DNA from: Areca catechu
Lineage: Eukaryota; Streptophyta; Magnoliopsida; Arecales; Arecaceae
Assembly (NCBI GenBank): GCA_021397845.1
Contig: CM038052.1
Coordinates: 48,568,949-48,632,948 of the forward strand
DNA length: 64,000 nucleotides
Reading direction: 5' to 3'
Shown here: positions 55,801-64,000 of the stretch, in pieces
How the letters are laid out: each line of letters starts with the position of its first letter
Position numbering within the stretch: position 1 is the stretch's first letter
The notes under the pieces: generated by a model
What the model was told of the DNA's origin: nothing
What the model saw: only the letters and a program-made list of their open reading frames with translations
The model's database searches: none
Made by a program: the position numbers and the translations under genes

Positions 55801-56590
55801 CCTATTGCGAAGAGCTTCTCGACCTCCTCATCGATTACCTTATGCCACTTTGGAACAAAACTCTTCTTCTACCGGACTGGATGGTAGTTGGGGTCGACGT
55901 TCAGCCTATGGGTGATCACTTCTGGTAGGATCCCGGGCATGTCTGCTGTAGTCCAAGCAAAGATATCCGCATTGGCCTACAAAAAATTGAGCAGATGGCA
56001 TCTCTCCTCTTTGGGCAGCAGGGCTCCCACTTGCACCATCTTCATGGGGTCTTGCCTCAGAGGGAAAGACAGTAGGGGTTCGACTAGCCCACCCTTCGAC
56101 TCCTGCTCTGTCAGGCTTGACTGGTCAATGACCAGACCCTGCATGGCTTCTTGCGCTCTCAGGACCATCTGCAGGCAGTGCTAGACTGGCTGCCGGGATC
56201 CTCTCATCTCTTTGGTCTCCCAATGAGTGAGGAACTAGACGAGGAGATGCCAGGTGGAGATGGTAGCATCGAGCAGATTAAGTCCGAGATGCCCCAGGAT
56301 CACATTGTAAGGTAAGGGAAGCCTCATAATAGTGAATGTTGTCAAAATGGTGCTTTGTCGAGATGAAGTTCTGGCAATCATCGAGAGTGTGATCTCTCCT
56401 TCAACTCCGATCGAATCTCTGGTGAATCCCACTAAGGGCATGAATACCGGTTTTATTTGGTTAGTGGACAAGTTCAACCTTGTAAAAGCATCATAAAAAG
56501 GAATGTTAACAGAGCTTCTACTGTAAACCATAATTCTTTTTATAGGATATTTAGCTATCGTCATCTCTACGATAACAGCATCATTATTTG
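52859..56590 (-). pseudogene. Tat pol: protease, RT, two RNase H, integrase
   Basis: Minus-strand order. Protease (from about 56590) reads VEMTIAKYPIKRIM, then YSRSSVNIPF, so the catalytic Asp-Ser-Gly is altered to Tyr-Ser-Arg. RT has the core YMDDMLV at about 55420 and GTYCYRMMPFDFKNAGAMYQ before it. RNase H at 55119-54871 has FTWTEECREAFEVLK and PVYYTSKLL. A second RNase H (54414-54100) has KVFTDSQLVVGQVSGEYEAQ; two RNase H domains mark the Tat branch. Integrase at 53900-52859 has HPQTNREAEVTNWTILQGL and a C-terminal WEGPYKVVEAL. Many stops and shifts; not functional. Confidence 0.88.
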
Positions 56591-57826
56591 GGTTATTTAT
56601 CCTAGCCAACCCTTCTCCCTCGCAAGAAAGTACATTGTCACTTCCCTCTCTTTTCCTAGCCCTCTTTGAGCTTCTCCCTGACTCCCAGGAGATCAACCCC
56701 ACTGGCTTCTCAATGGGGTGGTTGTCGATGGCGAGCGATCGGGGCTCTTCATTCTGGGCTGTTGGGGTAGCTCCTCCCTCCACATACTTTCCAAGGTAAC
56801 CATGCTTAATCAAGTCTTCTATCTCCCCCTTCAAATGGCGGTATTTCTTAGTATCATAGTCATGGTCTCGGTGGAAGCGGCAGTAACGGGATCTGTTGCA
56901 TCCAGCAGAGGGCCTCAGTGGAGGACGACATAGGAAGCGCTCTCCCTCAATCTCCATCAGGATCTTCACTCTCAGGACAAGGAGAGGAGTGAACTTTTCT
57001 TCTTTGGTAGGGTTAACTCTAGGCCTAGCCCCCGGCCACGGGGCTGGCATAGCCTTTGGGGTTAGGGGACCAGATGCTTCCCCCATAGCTTACCTCTTCA
57101 GTGGCCTCCCGTCAAACTCCCTTCTGGTATGGTCGGCCTCCTCCTTCTAGATGTACTTGTAGGCCCAGAGGAGGACTTCTGAGTAAATCTTCAGAGGCTT
57201 TTTATCGAGAGAGTAGATGAAGCGGGAGGTCCTAAGTCTCCTCTTCAGAGCTAGCATGACGACTGGCTCGTCGAGGTGATAGATCTCCAGGATAGCGACT
57301 TTAAACCGGGACATGTAGTCTTAGAGGGGCTCTCGATCCTACTGGCGGATTGAGAAGAGACATCGGCCTCACGTGGCACCTTTCTGCATGCATTAAAGTG
57401 CACCATGAACTTTTTCTCCAATTATAAATAGTTAATACTTTCTGATTCGAGTCTGGAGAACCAGGCTCGAGCAGCCTTCTGGAGGGTAGCTGGGAAGGCG
57501 ATGCAGAGAAGAGCATCGATGGCCCCCTGGATCCTTATGAGGGTCTTGTAGCTTTCTAAGGGGTCCAGGGGGTCGGTTGTCCTATCGTAGGGATCAACCT
57601 GGGGCATGTGGAATCGGCTAGAGATCGGTTCCTCTTGGATTCTCTGGGAGAAGGGTGGATGGATGTCGTAACCCATGGGCTCATTAGGGGAGCCCTGAAT
57701 CTCGGCAAACCGGTGAGACAGATCAGCCAGCTTGTGCTCTTGCTCTTCGAGGTGCCTTTCCGCCTAGCGGTGGATGGCCTTGTTTATGGACCCTTCAGCA
57801 GAGGCCATCAAGGGTGAAGGAGGCAT
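56591..57826 (-). pseudogene. Tat gag
   Basis: Start codon at 57824-57826 (MPPSPLMASAEGS). The gag core at 57676-57422 has DPYDRTTDPLDPLESYKTLI and ATLQKAARAWFSRLE. It continues with stops to the zinc finger region CRFHRDHDYDTKKYRHL near 56875, where the last cysteine of the motif is replaced. It is clearly paralogous to 5258-4266. The role would be particle assembly and RNA binding. Confidence 0.85.
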
Positions 57827-58381
57827 GGAGTGGAGGAACTCTCGCTTGAGTTCTTGACATGCCGATGACATCGATGCGAGCATGCACCATGGTCTGAGGT
57901 CGGGGAGCGGCTCTCCCGACCGGTCAGGCTATCCTGCTTCTTCTTCCCAACCGTCTGATGGTCTCCCCGTGGGTGGGAGGCTGTATATAACAGCCCCTCC
58001 TGAAAGGACTGCAGGCTGGTATGAGGGTCAGCGGTGTGGGCCGCTGGCGTCCCTAGATGCTATTGCATTGCTAGGGATCGGTGTCGCTGATGGGGCTGGT
58101 GCACCATCGCAATCAGGGCATGAACCTGTTGGGCGAGCACGGTGATCTAGGGATCCATTGAAGGTAGCAGGGGTGGAGCGGGGAGCTCCCCCTCAGCGCT
58201 CTATGGGTCGCCACAGTGAGTAGGAACCCTACGCAGCTGGTGGAAGCCTTTCATGTGCGCGTGGTCATCATGAGGCCGTGGATGTCCACGGGCATCTTTT
58301 TTGTAGTGGAGGACTACTGCCGGACCTCCCACAGTCAATGGTGTTTCTCCTGTTGCTACCCCCTTACCTGGTGTGCTAATA
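57827..58381 (-). other. Tat leader and candidate primer-binding site
   Basis: Untranslated. Next to the 5' LTR the minus strand reads TTAGCACACCAGGTAAGG (about 58361-58379). Similar to the candidate site of the other Tat element. Nothing else was recognised. Confidence 0.55.
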
Positions 58382-59317
58382 TGTTACCGCCTAGATCGCC
58401 GTGGCTCGTAGCTCTGACATGTTGCAGATGCATTAGGCTCCCTCTGGATACTAGTCCTCTTTTTCAATCAGCTCCAAAGTCAGTGTGACCTGCAAAAAAG
58501 AGTGGGTCAAAGATTTCGGTAGGGACACTCCGACAATCAAGTCAGTTGGGACGATCAAGGGAACAGAACCTCCGTGACGGAGAGCTTGAGATCTTTTTAC
58601 ATAGAGGATGAAAGATGGAAAGACAATGTGAAGTGGAGATTAGAGAGCTGGGAGGTTCTCTTGGCTGGTTCCTTGCCTGTTTGCTCTCTGTGTCTTACCA
58701 GTTGCCTCTTTCCCTTTTTTTGAAGGTCTCTTCCTCTATTTTATATGAGAGGAATGGCCCAGACCAAGTCTAGTGCTTCATTGAGATATCACTTTCTCGG
58801 TGTTCCTTTTGGGAGGGATTTTTCTTTGTCTATGGCTTCCCCCTATTAGACCAGTCCTCTGAAGGAGATCCTTCTATTGGGGGTGTTTGCCAGCGTAATA
58901 CAGATCTTCTCCCTTTGGCAGTGCATTTTTCGTGGGAGGTGCGGGCGTCGTGCCGCTGAGCCTCGAGCCATTGTGGGGCATTTCTATTCTAGGAGGGATC
59001 GTCGGAGTGTTGTAGGGACTATGGCCTTAATAAAATACTTCTCTTGGAGAAGGTAAGGGTTCCATGTCGCGAGGGCTAGAGCCCTCGGTTACACGGTCGT
59101 TGACGTGGTGGCGCACTACAGGACCTGGAGCCTGGTGGAGCACGCACTACATAGAGTGTGCGGATGGTGCATTGCAGAGCCTGAATTTCTGGTAGGGCAT
59201 GCGCCGCCTCTAGGGGATTGCAAGTAGCTGGAAGTTTTCATGCCGTGGTCTGAACTTCTACTGATCCTCTCCTTTTGGCTATTGGTGGGAACTTTGATCT
59301 TGGCAAGAGAGGGGTGA

Positions 59318-60732
59318 TGGTGGGGACACCAGAGGCACCAGAATAAGGTAGAGACTTCTCAACTCTCTGTGGATCACTTAGTTAATATTTGAGTCCCCTG
59401 TAATAAAGCTTAGTCCAGCTACATTTGAGTCCTTTAATCAGTCCAGCTCTTGTTGAGCTAGTTCAGTTCGTTCAGTACTAGTCAGCTCATGTTAAGCTAA
59501 TTTCAATTTTTGAGTCCTGTCCAATCAAATTGAAGACTCAAGACCACATCATACAAGTGAAGACCAAGTTCAACCTAATTGAAAACATAAAAGTTTATCC
59601 CAAGTCCAACCCAGCTTGAAGATTTGAAGACCCCATGAGGAAAAATTCAGAAAACCCTAATTCCTTGCAAATGCCCTCCAAATGCCCAGATTTCCTTCCA
59701 GATGCCAAAGTATATTCATAGATAAGGGCATCCATGATTCCAGAGGTCCATCTGCATCCTAGCCCAAAGAAATCAAGCCCAAGCCCCTAAGAAGCAAGAT
59801 ACCATGGAATATTCCTGCTACCTGGCTACCAGGCCACCCCAGCTTCCAGAGGCCCAAACCCATGCACCCGGGCCCCTTTGGGCCGGCCCCTTGCTGCTCT
59901 TAGAAGCCCAACACGCCCCCTAGGTGTCCTTGGAGTGTTGGCCAAGTCAAGAGAAATTTTAGGAATTTTTTCTACCTAATGTTTCCTTATTTTCTAGCTA
60001 GGGTTTGAGAGGGAAAAGGATTCTCATGTAAAGACTAATGTGCCCTTACTTGGAGCCCAAGGTTAAGGGTCTATTTAAGGGACCCTAGCCTCTTGTATGA
60101 AGGGAGAATTTTGATATGAATTAAAATCTTGAGTTCTTCTATTGAGTTGTGTGATACCCTGCTGTGTGCATAAAGGGGTTTGTGAGAGTTTTTTTCTTTC
60201 CAGTGCTGCAATCATCTTCCTGCTGCCAACAAGCCTCTCAGATCCCTGGATGCCCACTCCAAAAGAAGCCTTCCCTTGCTGTTTCCCCTTTGTTTTCTTG
60301 TTTCTTTGTGAGTTTTCTTACCCCTGACAGGTCGTTTGCAGGTTCCCGAGTTCCTACGAATCCAACGACTCCAGCCAAGCCTCAATCGGATCACCGAGCA
60401 GAAAGCCGGGTATCCGTGGGTCTTTGGCTCGGTTTTCCAGGCCGCATCCATCGAGGAACGAGAGACCCCTTTACTGCGATCTTCACAGACATTGTCAGAT
60501 ACACCCCCTCTACCTCCAGTAGTTTTATTATAGGAGAACTTGCCCTAACCGAGGCTTCTCAGTCCCGGCGATCCTTCTTTTCTACTTTTCTAGGTCCTAA
60601 TCTGCATGCTGATCTTCTAAAATTCATATAAAATTTTCTACAACTTATTTTAATCTAAAATTCGGGAATTAATCACTCAACCCCACATATAAAACATACA
60701 AAAAGAATTGCATGCATATTAGTCCCCCATCA
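59318..60732 (+). mobile_element. Solo LTR of the chromovirus-derivative family
   Basis: 1415 bp, TGGTGGGGAC to CCCCATCA, related along its length to 41486-42937 and 46283-47714. Flanked by GGTGA at 59313-59317 and 60733-60737. The host sequence continues across it exactly as in the other Tat LTR (GAGAGGGG then GAGCTCTATCT). A product of LTR-LTR recombination. Confidence 0.95.
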
Positions 60733-60737
60733 GGTGA

Positions 60738-61255
60738 GCTCTATCTTGGGAGCTTGACCTCGGAAGGCAGGAGCACAACCTCGACCGGGAGCCCGACCCC
60801 AAATGGGAGCTGACCTCGGCCAGGGGCTCGATCCTGAAAAGAGGGGGAGCTCTATCTCGGGAGCTCGACCTCGAAAGCCAGGAGCACAACCTCGGCCAAG
60901 AGCTCGACCCCGAATGGGAGCTGACCTCGGTCGGGGGCTCGACCTTGAAGGCGGGAGCATGACCTCGACCGGGAACTCGACCCCGGATAGAAGCTGATCT
61001 CGACCAGGGGCTCGACCTTGGAAGACGAGAGCATGACCTCGGCCAGGAGCTCGACCCCGGATGGGAGCTAACCTCGACCGGGGACTCAACCTTGGAAGGT
61101 TGGAGCATGACCTCGATCGGGAGCTCGACATCGAAAGATGGGAGCTCAACCCCGGATGGGAGATGACCTTGACCGGGGGCTCGACCCTGGATGGCGGGAG
61201 CGCAGCCCTGGCTGGGGTATCCACTTTGGAAGACAGGAGCGCGCTCCAAGCACTA
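60738..61255. repeat. Tandem repeats in Tat LTR U3 (5' LTR)
   Basis: Same GAGCTCGACC-rich composite repeat as 38640-39090. Both strands have long open frames through it (for example 61249-60719 on the minus strand), explained by repeat composition. Confidence 0.85.
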
Positions 61256-61374
61256 GGGCGGCTCGACTCCGGATCTTCATTCGATCACCGCATCCAGGTG
61301 GCACTTTCCACCTGCGTGGCCACCAGCTGGTACTATCATAGGTTTCACGTCAGCGGTAATGCCATATCATGCCC

Positions 61375-61736
61375 AACTATGTTAATCCGAATGCCATTTT
61401 GGAAAATATGAAGGTAGTTGATCTTATAACTTCAGATAAGCAATGGAATCGCCTACTTGTCGCTTCTATAATGCCAACTAAGATGATGATGAACCTTTGT
61501 ATGATGCTGTTGTCCAAGCATGTGGTTCCTAATTAACTGATGTGGGGTTTTACTATCTCTACAAAGCCTTCCGTCAAAGATCTTTACCCATTGGTGTGGC
61601 TAGACTAGCTATTTATCGATCAGACCATGGGTTAGGTTTGGAAGTCAAAAGTCTCACCAAAGATTAAATTTTTTTGGTAAAAGATATCGTGGAGTTAGCT
61701 CTCATTAAAGTTTTTTATTAACCAAACATTTGGTTG
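61375..61736 (+). pseudogene. LINE ORF2, segment before zinc finger domain
   Basis: Reads NYVNPNAILENMKVVDLITS then DKQWN, and further on VSPKIKFF-W. These match the region of plant L1 ORF2 between the RT and the zf-RVT domain (VADLI, W, KIKFF-WK). It runs to the hAT insertion at 61744. Confidence 0.75.
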
Positions 61737-61744
61737 ATCAGAAT
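61737..61744. repeat. 8-bp target-site duplication ATCAGAAT (left) of hAT element
   Basis: ATCAGAAT at 61737-61744 is repeated exactly at 62625-62632. The 8-bp length is diagnostic of hAT transposition. Confidence 0.95.
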
Positions 61745-62624
61745 TAGACTTGTCAAAATGGGCCAGAGCCCATGGGCCAGCCCATTTGGCCCTATAAATA
61801 GGCCGGGCCAGACTGAAAAAACTTGTTCCATTTATGTAAGTGGGCTTTTTGGCCCGGCCCTTGTAGCCCATGGGCTCAACAGAGTTAGGGCAGGGCCAGC
61901 CCATGGGCCAAGAATTTTTTTAAAAATATATATATTAAAATTAAAAGATTCAAAACAGAAAATGGCAAACAGGTTATGGATTACCAGGTCCACTTACCAG
62001 AAAACCACGGTCCATGTTAAATTAAAAGTTTAAAACTTTAAACTTAAAACGGAAAGATATTTTAATTTTTTTCCTTAATCTTTTGCGTCATTCCCACTTC
62101 CCTTCTCTATTTGCAGTATTCGGCTATTCCTGTTCCCATTCCCATTTCCACTTCGATACGACGATACTCGATAGTTCCGGGCTTCCAGCGATTCAAACTT
62201 CTTCCGAATTTTCGATTCATCGGAAGTTCGGGACTGGCCGATCGGGGCTTTGCTGTTGCTCTGCTCTCCTATTCCGATGGAGAAAGGAACAGTAGGTGAT
62301 GCCAACTCTTTCGCGACGTCGATAGCTATCATCGTGCTGCTATTGATGACCAGAGCTACTTCCATGCTGAGATGAGGGCATATACTTATATGATTTCAAT
62401 GCCCATGGCCCTAGTCTTAGCCCACGGCCCTAGCCCATGATCCTAGCCCACGGTCCATATAGTGGGCTGGCCCGGCCCTAACCCACGACTCATATAGGGC
62501 CGGGCCGGGTTAGATTTTTTTAGCCCATTTGTGCAAGTGGGCTTAGCCCGGCCCGTCCCATAAAATGCAAGCCCATATGGGTTAGGGCTGGACCGGGCCG
62601 GGCCAGCCCATATTGATAGCTCTA
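61745..62624. mobile_element. Non-autonomous hAT element, 880 bp
   Basis: Imperfect terminal inverted repeats: TAGACTTGTCAAAATGGGCC at the left, and TAGAGCTATCAATATGGGCT reading inward from the right. Many subterminal copies of GGCCCGGCCC and AGCCCATGGGC-like motifs, as in other plant hAT elements, and exact 8-bp duplications. The interior (about 61910-62390) is unrelated to a transposase. The LINE continues on both sides. Confidence 0.93.
62277..62375 (+). CDS. Small ORF with one hydrophobic segment inside hAT element
   Basis: A 32-codon frame, MEKGTVGDANSFATSIAIIV followed by LLLMTRATSMLR, with a hydrophobic run of about nine residues (16-24). Upstream (62095-62270) is a C/T-rich sequence unlike the AT-rich and GGCCC-rich element ends. 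It may be the 5' UTR and first codons of a host gene captured by the hAT element, or a chance frame. Not recognised as any known protein. Confidence 0.25.
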   Translation: MEKGTVGDANSFATSIAIIVLLLMTRATSMLR

Positions 62625-62632
62625 ATCAGAAT

Positions 62633-63480
62633 GTAGCTCTCTGCTATTTTTGTCTTAAGACTATAGAGGATACTATGTTCTGACTCTCTATCCCTTTGCT
62701 ACTTCTTATTGGAGCCATATTATTCATTATTTTTTGCTACCTCATTGTCCTCATTTAATTATGGGTTTGGCGGATTTCTTATATGTTGCCCATATTAAAA
62801 GCAAGACCAAATTTATTATCACCATTACTACTTGTTTATTATGGGATGGCTGTAATGAAAGAGTATTTCATACAAATTTTCACACCCCTTTTGTTATCAT
62901 GTATAGAATGCATTAGTATTTGCTATCCCCAAACTAATCAAAACCATGACATGTACCTCCAAACCTAGTCAAGGTGTTGTGGTGATACTAACTTACTCAC
63001 ATTGAGTAGATCAACTTTGTCAGTATTCTGGTCACCATCTCCCTGTGGATGTGTTAAATTAAATTTTGATGCAGCAGTTATTCGTAACAAAGTCTCGATT
63101 GTATTTGTCATTTTTAATTGTGATGGTCTCCTCGTTCTGGCTGCCGAAGGACCCATTCCCAGTTGCCTGGTATACTATGCAAAATTCTTGGCAGCTTGGT
63201 GGGGACTATCTAAAACTATTTTAACCCTTGGAGCTGCTAATATCTATATGGAATGGGACTCTACTCATGTCATATCTATTCTATCTGCCATGAAGCATTA
63301 GCAAAACCATACCCGATAGATATCAATTCCGGTATTGCTAACTGCAGCTTTTTTTCAAGTTAAACATGTATACAGGGATGCTAACAAGGTGGCATACTTT
63401 ATTGCAAGGTATGCTCACAATGGGGATTATTCTTGGACCAAATGTCATGCCAAATGATTTGTTATTTATTCTGTAGGCAG
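62633..63480 (+). pseudogene. LINE ORF2 end: zinc finger and RNase H
   Basis: Starts VALCYFCLKTIEDTMF, fitting the zf-RVT pattern C-x2-C after the RT. A broken stretch follows, then 63030-63300 with WSPSPCGCVKLNFDAAV, MEWDSTHVISILSAM, and after a stop FFQVKHVYRDANKVAYFIAR. These are the landmarks of the plant LINE RNase H (RVT_3) domain. It ends near 63480. Confidence 0.82.
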
Positions 63481-63996
63481 ACAGATAAAGGGTCAAAAAT
63501 AGATAGGTATAAGTAATGATAGTGGTAAAGCTCCTAGGACATGTATTTGGGGCCTTTTCTTAATCAATGGTAGTAGTTGAATATTCTATCTTCTTGGTGG
63601 TCTGTTCTCGATCACTTGTATTGGATTGCATTTTTGTTTCCATGGCATCTATTCCTGTTTGGGGCTAGTGGTTTCAAGTACTATTGCTATGGAGATATTT
63701 TTCTGTTCCGGCTTCTATTATACTTTTGTGGTATTGTTATCCTATCTTTCTGCTGTTCATTTCTAGGCTTGTTAGCAGGTGTTCATATAGATTTCTGTGG
63801 CTTCTTTTGTTAAAAGCTAGTAGGTTTATCCTGCTGTTTTTATTCAATTTGTGATATTTTCAAGTGGTTGACTACATGTATTTTTCTCTGTTATTGCCTT
63901 TTGTGTTTGTATGGTTATAATCATCTACTGTTATGTAGTTCTTCTTATTATTAATGCAATGTCAACTCCCATTTTCTTATCAAAAAAAAAAAAAAA
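63481..63996 (+). other. LINE 3' UTR and poly(A) tail
   Basis: A non-coding, T-rich 3' UTR ends in 15 A residues (63982-63996). The window ends four bases later, so the target duplication of the LINE cannot be checked. Confidence 0.8.
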
Positions 63997-64000
63997 GGCT

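Larger units (their letters stand above)
35037..61369 (-). mobile_element. Tat-lineage Ty3/gypsy element carrying five insertions
   Basis: Minus-strand order: 5' LTR (61369-58382), leader, gag (57826 to about 56590), protease, RT, RNase H, second RNase H, integrase (to 52859), tandem repeats (52800-52427 and 49247-49095), antisense extra ORF (plus strand, 39819-48343, interrupted), polypurine tract (39238-39223), 3' LTR (39222-35037). Without the insertions the element is roughly 13 kb. The flanking pentamers are GACCC (35032-35036) and TGCCC (61370-61374), a diverged duplication. Two RNase H domains and an antisense ORF are known traits of the Tat branch. LTR divergence is clearly above 5% by eye, so it is an old copy. 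Confidence 0.88.
58382..61369 (-). repeat. Tat 5' LTR with a solo-LTR insertion
   Basis: Begins TGTTACCGCC and ends GCCATATCA. Without the solo LTR (59318-60732) it is about 1.57 kb and aligns with 35037-39222 less its two insertions. It is followed by LINE sequence. Confidence 0.87.
26650..63996 (+). mobile_element. L1-type LINE, split by three insertions
   Basis: One non-LTR retrotransposon in four parts: about 26650-29202, 34599-35036, 61375-61736 and 62633-63996. Conceptual removal of the insertions with one copy of each target duplication puts conserved LINE protein segments in matching frames at all three joins. It ends in an A tract (63982-63996). The 5' end is uncertain and may start near 26520-26700, with ORF1 mostly missing. 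The insertions date the LINE as older than the copia, Tat and hAT elements it carries. Confidence 0.8.

Noticed and set aside
60719..61249. 176-residue minus-strand frame, Arg/Ser/Pro-rich
   Set aside because: It lies in the GC-rich tandem repeats of the Tat LTR U3. Parallel frames are open on the other strand, and the sister LTR has different frames.
63577..63813. Hydrophobic 78-residue frame suggesting a membrane protein
   Set aside because: It lies in the T-rich 3' UTR of the LINE, after the RNase H domain and before poly(A); T-rich DNA yields Phe/Leu-rich frames by chance.

Overview
The window is plant nuclear DNA made almost entirely of transposable elements stacked inside one another. 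No intact host gene, rRNA gene, tRNA gene, CRISPR array or bacterial-type operon was seen. The families present (copia elements with an extra 3' ORF, Tat-lineage gypsy with two RNase H domains and an antisense extra ORF, chromovirus with an integrase chromodomain, TRIM, L1-type LINE, CACTA, non-autonomous hAT) point to a flowering plant with a large, repeat-rich genome. A monocot such as a palm would fit, but the species cannot be fixed from this sequence.

Left part (1-24231). Positions 1-1074 are one LTR of a chromovirus family, cut by the window edge. It abuts a minus-strand Tat element (1075-7026) that lost most of pol and carries large 48-bp tandem-repeat arrays. Next comes a small plus-strand copia remnant (7027 to about 7715) joined head-on to a minus-strand copia (about 7715-24231). 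That copia has an LTR(truncated)-ORF3-PPT-LTR-PBS-gag-protease layout, which is a tandem LTR recombination product. Its upstream LTR is split by the best preserved element here, a chromovirus at 14627-23492 with GAGTT target duplications, LTRs about 1% different, and one gag-pol frame broken only by in-frame stops.

Right part (24232-64000). After about 700 bp of unassigned DNA and a decayed CACTA transposase (24963-26520) comes one L1-type LINE whose parts can still be joined in frame: about 26.6-29.2 kb, 34.6-35.0 kb, 61.4-61.7 kb and 62.6-64.0 kb, ending in poly(A). The insertions are a copia element without pol (29203-34593, TSD CTATC), a 26-kb Tat element (35037-61369) and a non-autonomous hAT (61745-62624, 8-bp TSD ATCAGAAT).

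The Tat element was itself hit by a 682-bp TRIM (TSD ATGTC), an unclassified 2-kb insertion, a non-autonomous chromovirus derivative (41486-47714), a pol-less copia (49248-52426) and a solo LTR (59318-60732, TSD GGTGA). Its gag-pol lies on the minus strand (57826-52859), and an antisense plus-strand ORF of the 'putative gypsy type transposon' family (39819-48343, interrupted) lies between pol and the 3' LTR.

Most informative points: the leader shared by the autonomous (14627-23492) and non-autonomous (41486-47714) chromoviruses; the long chimeric ORF of the latter; arrays of tRNA-iMet-like decamers in copia 3' UTRs that are complementary to the elements' own primer-binding sites; and the transition-only decay of the young chromovirus. 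All similarity statements come from reading the sequence by eye. No alignment or database search was run.
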